Shown one piece after another: positions 47,601 to 56,600 of a DNA stretch of 64,000 nt. The stretch is from Zhengitettix transpicula (lineage: Eukaryota > Arthropoda > Insecta > Orthoptera > Tetrigidae). The translations under genes and the position numbers were made by a program. Numbering within the stretch: position 1 is the stretch's first letter; the number at the start of each line of letters is the position of its first letter. The notes below the pieces were generated by a model that saw only the letters and a program-made list of their open reading frames with translations, ran no database searches and was not told the DNA's origin. The DNA lies in NCBI GenBank assembly GCA_037074705.1, contig CM073596.1, positions 17,566,501 to 17,630,500 of the forward strand, read 5' to 3'.

Positions 47601-50600
47601 AGTGAAAAATAATTCGACAATTTTTGCACTACAAAATAAGTGTTATTTACTACATGACATTATATACGTACTAAACAATTTCTTTAATCAAAGCATTTAT
47701 ACTAAAAATGCGCATATGCTAGTTAGTCATTTTCGCTGTAAGAAACTTCATCTGCTTGGCTTTTTATTATTTTTTAATTTATTGTTTATAGTCGCGTCAA
47801 CATAAAAGTCATTGGCGACTTACTATACCTACTACATTATTACAATTAGTTCATATTAACTATATATTTTATTCTTAGTCTCATATTCATTATCTATTCA
47901 GATTAGATCTTGAATGTCGGTTTCCTATCTAAACTTTAGTAGGTTATTTATTGCCGCTGCTGAGGTACATATCTCCCTTCTGAACTGTGGCTTATCTAAT
48001 CCTGTCGTACTTTGGACAGTCGTAGAGGATATGCTGGATCGTCAGGGGCAGCCTTTCATTTTATTATGTTATTTTTCAAACCATGTGGAGGTCGATTTCT
48101 TCGTACCTCAATGTTGTCCGGGAGATGAATATAAAAAGTTCGCCATTCAGAGAATAATAAAAATGTTTCTTTCTTTGTTTTATGTTCTATAAAGAAGACA
48201 ACATCATAATTTCTGTTACATAATTACAGTTCCGCAGATTATATACGGAAATGTTTATTTTTCTGTTCGCGTAACTCGGAACAACTCTTGTGTACGTGAA
48301 GGGTTTTACAACTCTCCCTTTCACCTGGTCTACGGAAACGGAAATGACTTCAGTGGCGCCAGCAAATCCCCATTCTCATTTGCTAATAATACTGGGGATC
48401 GCGCGACATGCCATGTATTAAAATAGGAACCTCTGGACCAGGACGGAGTCAGTCAATAATATTGCGAAGCAAGACAGCGTCTCTCTTCCGACCTCACAGA
48501 TATATGGATATATATTTGCATGTAAATATTAATAATTTCAGTGTTCATCGAAAAGAAAATGCTTACAAACTCATAACTAAAAATAAGTCAATAATAAATC
48601 AGAAGACCTATTATACCCTCATATCGTGGATTTCCACATATAATTTCTTTGAAAAGATGATAAATTATCCTCGTCAATCCTGAAAATGTCAAATAAATTT
48701 TCTGGGTGAGCGAAATCTCAGTTACGCAACGTCACACTTGCAAAAGTAAATTAGTGGAGTTTGTCCTCGGAAATAGAGGAGTCGTGAATTCATCCACACA
48801 TATAAGTGTGAGTGAAAGGAAAGGCGTTGTGTTGGTACAGACGACCCTGGATAGCGTGGCACGTGGCGGTCGCCATGGCAACCAGTAACAATGACACTTT
48901 ATAAACTCTGCTACGAACTACACACGCACAAAATAAGCAGCGGAACTGGAAAAAGTCTGGACTTTTGTTATTAGTTAATCACATGGCATTGCTTACACCC
49001 ACTATCGGAGCTCGCATTATTATATGTATTTGTTTATCGTTCGTATTCCCGGCTTCATTCAACTGTGACATAAATTCTTTTGAAGAGTTGCGCAGAATTA
49101 TCCTATTATCTTTCAAGTCATCTTCATGCCCTGAGACTTTCAGACCTGCATATTACAGGCCTTATTCCAGAGTAGACTTTAACAAATCGATTAAGTGTGA
49201 TATTATTTCGTGTTTTGTAGTCAATTCATGCAAATTGGCCTAATTAAATGTAGCTTTTAAGTTCAATTATTCCAGTGCTTACAGACTTGTCGATTATCCG
49301 TATATGAACTTTGGAATGTATGTATTTATGTTTGTGTCGACAATGAATAAGATTGGAATTCCATGAGAATAGTGGAGTTAGTGCCTATTTAATACTCTAC
49401 CATTAATTACGGGAACCGCACAAGCATTGGTATGTTTTTGTATGTGAAATTGGGACAGGAGAATTATAAGAGATATTTACATTAAAAGTCAGAATTTACA
49501 AAGGCTATTGAAATAATTTGTTGAGATGAGTTGTGCAAAACCAAAATAGGCGTATCAGGACATTTCAACGCAGGGATGTAAGTGGATCCGGAAGCCATGA
49601 AAAATTATTGGCGTGATAGGCCCGTTACAAACCCGGCGATTTTTATCGCGAAAGTAAAATTATCGTCGACGTACAAAGAAATAGGGAGACACAGACACAG
49701 AGATTATTATAGTGGAAGTAAATTTTCCGTCGTACGATTCTCAGAGTGCTGTGAACAGTGTAGTTCGAAATGAACAGAGAGCGTTACTGTTATTTCGTAG
49801 TCGAATGAAAATGAGAAGAAAAAATCGACTAATTAGGGTTCATCCATTTAATGGAAGAAGAGAGGAGGTTAGAGCTTTCTACACGCTGTTTGAAGGGTTG
49901 AGGGTTTTATCCCATAACTCAGGTGTTTCTTTAATTAATGAAATAAGTATTTCATTATCTATGATGTTATCCAAATTTTCATATTTGAAATATGTAAAAA
50001 AAACACAAAAGATAGGATGTCATAAAACAACCTTTCCGTACGAAATGAAAATAACTCCAGCTGTAGAAAAACCGCCCTATATGCAAAATGCATAGGCCAC
50101 TAGTTGTAATTGGCGATAAATTTATCGCTTAGCGACTGCTCAAGCTGTCGTCGGCAACAATTTTATCTCCAGGATTATTTACCGCCCAGTGTGCAAGCTC
50201 TCATTCATTTCATTGGACTACTGCGGTTACGGCCTCATAGACAAATTAATGTCGAGATAAAAATCGCCGATTCTGTACGAGCCTTTGGGTGGATGCTGTG
50301 CGTGGTGCGTGTGTCGTGGAGCTGCCTAACTCACCGGTGTTTCCGCGGGGATCTCTAGCCCCGTTGAGCGCGAAGAAGCTGTCGTACGCACCTTGCTGGG
50401 CGGACACCAGGGAGACCAGGGCGAGGATCAGCACGGCTACCTGCAACATAAAGAAACCCCACACTGTAGTCTCAAGTGGACCAAAAGCCAATCGCCGACG
50501 TCTGATGTAACTCGGCGAGTGAAAGTGACATTGAGATGCTAGGCGGCGTGAACTTGAATCGAGCCGGTCCAGCCGGTAGCAGACCTTGACCTGACCTCGC

Positions 50601-53600
50601 AGTGGTTCTTCCTGCCTCATTCCTTCCCCAGTTTTACACCAGCCACTCTACAGTTTACGTCACTCGTAAAGCTACTTTATCACGATCATCTGAAGTGTGG
50701 GAAAGCAGATCCAATCCGGGATACTCAGACCATAGGGTTGTCAGTAGGAAACAAAACGATTGGTGGAACCCATCAAATAAATAGAAATTAAGTATGAAGA
50801 GAATAAAAACATTTAATTCTCGAAAACTACTTCCATTTTTCCTTCATATTATCGTCAATCACGATGTTATTATATTTTTTCAAATATTCCATTTAAATGT
50901 TACTTTTAAATACAAATATGAGATTTCTCCCTCGTTCGCTTAAATGTATATAAATGCGTTACGGACCTCGGAAGTCGCTTAAAATATATAAATAATAAAC
51001 GACATCCATAAGAAAGGTGTTACTACTACTAAGTAATAAAATACTTTCATCTTCATATATAAGTGTCGGTTTTAATTTTTCTTCATAAACTAAACAGCAT
51101 CAACCTCTTAATTTCTGTCGTTTCCAACCTCTTTGATAGTTTTGATGGATTATGGATTGATTTATTACGCTCATATTTGTACAGTTTCAGTGTATATGGA
51201 TATGTATATAGTTTTTTAATTTCATTGGGACTTCACGACAAAAGCATTCATATTTTTTTATGAGGAATTCGTTGAATTTTATGGATATTTTAGAGCAATA
51301 CTTTTATTTTCACGCCATAGCCGGTCCGACGTTGGCTGATGTACTGCGGAGTGACTTGTAGGTTCGGCTGAGTGTGTCCGGACGCTCCATTGAACACATG
51401 TGCGTATTGCGTGTGTACGCGTGTTACCGAATCCTCCATGCGTCCGTCTCTTTAACGGCCGGTATAGCGGGCGTCCGTGCGGAAAATTAATTTCGAAATA
51501 CAGAGGGTCACTGAATGATAGGGGGGATGTCTCTCTGTGCTCGTTGGGCCGGATTAACTGCAAGAGCTACCGCCGGTTTCACTCACTCTTACGGCACGTA
51601 CCCTACGTACTGTATTATATAGAGAAAGGATTAAGCCCAATGGCCTGGAAAATATTTAAAAATGTTTCGGTGCGGACATTGTAGCTTAAAATTCGGAATT
51701 TGTTTTATTATTAATATAATGCTAAGAATTTCGACGAGATCGTTGACGAAAAATGCGTACGTAGCAGAAAACTTCCAACAAGGGCTCCAATTCTGGGCTA
51801 CTTGCTATATTTTTATTGTAAAATATCTTGGCCAACATTAAAATTATAGATTAACTATCCAATTTTATTTATAATGTGTCAAACCAACTCTTTCGTTAAA
51901 TAATTTTACGTCTTAATTTGAGAGATTTTTAATTGTGATTCTATGTAATACGAGTATTTAAACAAATGGTAATGGCTACCTAACCCGAAGTCTTATAGCA
52001 ATAATAATTATAAACATTGATTTAATTGACTGTAAAACTGTTTCTACAGAACTTTCTTCATGACTTCAAGAATTTCCCTCAACACTTACCGAATATTTGA
52101 CACCATGATTTATGGGTTAAAATTAATTTGGCACCACGTTCATAGCACGGCTTCGACATTAGAATGGACTAATATAATTTAACTAATATATTGAGACAGA
52201 AATAATTTTTTTGTTATATAATACGACAGATTGCACGACAATCGTGTCCTCGTGTTATTTACGTAACAAAGGTTTATTTGTTCCTATAAGTTTTTTAGAG
52301 TACACGAGGGTAATCCACGTGGTGGCAACTCCCCTTTAATAGCATAGGAAGGGATTTGAAAGGGAGGATGCGGAAGGGTAGATTTCTGTTTATTAATAAC
52401 TGATTCATAGCCGCGAATGCTCTGAAGGAATTAAATTGTGTACAAGAGTTGCCCCATTTTTGGTCCGTGCTAACTTGAAATTGTTACTAATTTATTCATA
52501 GTAACAGTTCTCTGCGGCCTTACAAAAAATATGTATCTCTACAGCCAATCCTCTCACCTTTTCGAAGGATATATGAATATGTTCCGTGCCTCATAATTGT
52601 ATTTTTTTTATTCAATAGTAAAAATCCCCTTCCATTAAATAATGTCTCGTTTCCCTCGAATTTTAACAATGCTTTGTTCGTATTTCAGAGCTTCCCTGGA
52701 AGCACCCACGTTTTCCCCTTCCAATCCTCTTTCTTGTTCTATTTCTGTCACTCTTACATTCCCTTTGTTGGATCGAACCAGCAGTTTACACAATGTGCCT
52801 ATTTAATTTTAGTTTTCCGTCTCTCCCTCTCCTCTTATTTTTAATGAAACATCGCATTACCGTGGCCGACTTTCTGGAACCATATTTTTTTTAATATTTG
52901 GAAATACGCCGCTGCGCTCCGCCCGAGGAAGTGCGTTTATTTATCTCTTTAGCTCCCAGCTCTTTAAATACACCCATTGTACTCTCGAGTTCCTTTTGTT
53001 CTTGCCCTAACTGCATGCATACTTTAGGGAAGTATAAAACGCGTGTAGCCGGGCCAGACTCCTTAGAGGGCCGCGGATAGATTTAGTTCGAACTCTTTGT
53101 CCATCAGCGCTTTTTCCGCCCCGGCCGATTAACCACATTGTCGGCTGCACAAAAATTCAATTGTTGCTGAACGAAGGTAGGGGAGGAATCGTTTGTTCCG
53201 CAGCGTATTGTGAGCACTTTTAGTTAGCATCGAGTGTAATCGTGCCCGTCGAGAAATGAAATTCGCTCTCTAGGAGGAACAACAAAGTCTACGTGAAGCT
53301 GCAAATGAAGAATGCCTGGGAGAAAGTTAACTTTCTAAAACATTTTTCGGGAACTTACGTTTAAGTTACCGTGCTTAAAAGCGGTGCTCGGATTTTTAAA
53401 ACGCCTGCCTCATTGTGTCGAATAAATTCCTCGCCTGAAGCACGGAGAAGGCGTGGATAAACGTTGCAAGAAAACCCAACCGTACCATTGTCATCTTCTG
53501 ACAACCATGAAGTGAGAATGTCATGAATTATAAATAAAAATTCTTATGAACATAAATTTTGAGGTGACGTATTTAAAAACAATTTCTATATTTCCTTGAC

Positions 53601-56600
53601 ACTAACGAAAAATTAATACTGTTGACCGCCATCTTGATGCCAACTTTGGACTGTTTCTCCCTATTCATAATAAGCTGATATTGCTTTATGTTTCATTCAC
53701 ACAGATTCCTGGGGTGAAAATTAATTTATCTTGCTTGTTTCTCTGTATCAGCATTTGCTTTATTTACAGACGAACTTTCCACTACGTAATTGTTGACCGT
53801 CATCTACGAAAAATCGGCAAACACCGCTTTCTATGCGATAACTTTCTCGTATTCAAAGCCAATTTCTCCAGGCAACGGTCTTTGTGATCCAAAAATTATA
53901 CTCAATATTAGAAAGCGAAGGCTTTTCCAGTGAACTTTGTTCCAACACTCGAGTTTCAACAACGTTTCGACGAAAAGCTCCGCCGTGGAGCGTCGACGAA
54001 ACGTAAAACAAAACATTTGCGCACGTCGAAACCCGAGAATTGATTTGGCACTCAAAAGCTTTTGCGATAAGGATTCCAGAAACGTCGTGCTGTATATTTT
54101 TATATTATCACTTCACTGTTCTTTGGGTTTTAAATTGTCTAATCATTGTATTCGGTACATTAACCATGTATGTTATGTAAAATATTATTAACATAATAAT
54201 AAAATTATATGCTCTTTTTAAATTATCGTGGCCTCCGATTCTGTCACGTAAGTTCAATCTAAATTCTTATCTTCGGTATCAGGCTCATTGGGATTATATT
54301 CCAATTAATAATCCTTTTTTTGGCAATAACTTACACAAGACATGATTGATAAATCCGTCCGTTGAAACCTGGATTATGTGGACGAAACATAAATCAATAT
54401 CAGCTTATTCTGAATGGGGAACAAAACAATCCAAAGTTGGCACGTGGCATCAAGATGGCGGTCAACAGTATTAATGGTCAGCAACGTTTCACTATCTGCA
54501 GCAATTGCGACACCACGGGCCTCGGGGCTATGGCTTTCGGAATCGTCACGGGATCCATAGCAGCTGATTAAAGCTCGTACTATCTAAATACGTCCGCGGA
54601 GACCTTCGCTCCGTTAATTACCCTCACGGTATCTCTTGCGGATAAATTACGCGGTTCCGGATCCGGCTCGTGGCGAAGACAATGACCACAAGCCAAGTGA
54701 CTGTGGCCTTCGGAAACGCAGTATGGCTTAACCCTTTCACAATTCACATAGCATCTCGCCAAGCTACTCTAATATAATCAAAATAACCTGTTACATTGAA
54801 ATAAGTATCGTGAAAATGGCAAAAAAAAATTAAAAATGAATTAAATATCTAAATGTGCAATCGTCTAAGTATCAAAGTCAGAAAATTACTAATCGCCATA
54901 TTGAGGGTAAAATCTAAAAGGAGAATCAGTATCATTGACGAGATAATGAGTTTTCGGCATACAGAAACATGTTTTACGTTGCTTTGAGTAATCTTAAGAT
55001 ATAAAAATTTGACAGATATCTGGGTAAAATCGTAAACCATATTCCTCCGGGTATATTTTATTTTAAATTGAAAAACTTTACGACTGGATTGATAATAATC
55101 AGAAAGATATCCAATACAGACAAAAAAAGGGTAATATAAATACCACACAACGTTTCTGGGATCCTTGTTCCTTTCGTCAGGTGCTAAGAAAAGCCTAGAG
55201 AAACACAACTTCACTAGTGTTGTCAACTGACCTGTGTAGTTGTGTTTCTCTAGGCTCTTCTTAGCACCTGACGAAAGGAACAAGGATCCCAGAAACGTTG
55301 GGTGGTATTTATATTACCCTTTTTTGTCTGTATTGGCTATCTTTTTTTATTCATTATATAAGGTTTTGTTAAAAAAAATCCCACTCACCTGGTAAGACTC
55401 AACCTGAGTAGAATAATTTATTTTAACGTTTAGATTGCATGAAATCGTCTAAAAGTATCTTGAAATTGTCCTCTTAAGACATATGTCAATCATTCTAGTT
55501 GAATCCACATCGTGCGGTAATCGAAATTTAAAACAAATGCGGTAACAATCACGTTTTTGGATGTACAATTCTGGTCTCTTGAAGAATCAATCGTGCTATA
55601 TGCCTTCCACAATTTGTTCCAGGCTGCTCATTAAGTCAAGCATTTAGAGCATTGCTGCAGAGTAGTTTACGCTGTTGGCAGCCCCTGTTTACTTGTCACA
55701 GGGATTCCCGAGAATCTGTCTCCCGTTTGTGGCTACACAGCATTATCAAGTAGATGCATCACCCTATCGCACTCGGCAGCGTATCTCCGTCTCCCTCTCC
55801 CATTCTCTCTCCGCGTATGTATTTAGGTGAAAGTGCACCATGCATGCGAAACCTCCCCCCTTCGCTCCGACGGAATGCGCAACAAACACAGCGTACTTGG
55901 CATAGTCGCTGAATTACACCAATGCCCCTATTGATTGGCGCTTAATTAATCGTCGGTTAACATTTAAATGGTAATGAGGCGTCCTAACTCGGCTACCTAG
56001 CTGCCGCGTCATTAAGAGCCCCTAACGAGGAATTAATTCCGCGCCCGAACAAGGCCCGACGGACGACGTATTGTTACAGTGCTGCCACTACAGCACTGGA
56101 TGGATCAGTCTTTCGAGTCCCTCGGAATACGTTTTTTAAATTGTCTACCGATAGCTACGACACAAGTATGCATAATCTCCACTAAAACAATTGTCGTATA
56201 TCAACAAACCAACGTCGTTTCGAACTGTATTCAGTTAATATTATCAAATATTTACAATTTCCTTGGATCTTTTCACAGCAGGGTCATGTTCTTTTTTATT
56301 TCACGTCCTCTTAATCCACATGTACGAAATTTTCCTTTCTTCTGCTCAAAATCAACATCCTAAAAACATCAGAATATTAAATCCAGCAGTCATTAAAATT
56401 CAAATAAAGCTTAATAGTGACGTTGAAGAATTGTTTAAGAATATTTCTTTCAAATCGACAAAGTCATAGTTTTCGCAAGGAACTCTAAGAAGTTGGAGCC
56501 GGTTTCTATCCCGCGCAGGGATCCGTAATCAGAATTATAATTTTTTCCTCAGAAGTCAGCCGTATCAGAAACTTCAATTCGTTCCTTATAGAAGTAAAAC

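Larger units (their letters stand above)
45710..50334 (-). other. Intron 2 of the secreted-protein gene
   Basis: It starts GTGAGT at 50334 and ends TTTCAG at 45710, about 4.6 kb. It contains the Harbinger-derived element (49634-50269), an RFX-type X-box (48869-48882) and short ORFs at 46658-47256 and 48965-49243 that I could not tie to any gene. Confidence 0.75.

Noticed and set aside
48965..49243. 92-codon plus-strand ORF with a hydrophobic N terminus and several Cys
   Set aside because: It lies in an intron, has no splice or promoter support, and no family resemblance that I can name.
50246..50620. 124-codon minus-strand ORF read as one protein
   Set aside because: Only 50335-50440 is exon. 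The flanking codons are intron, shown by the splice sites and by phase agreement with the other exons.
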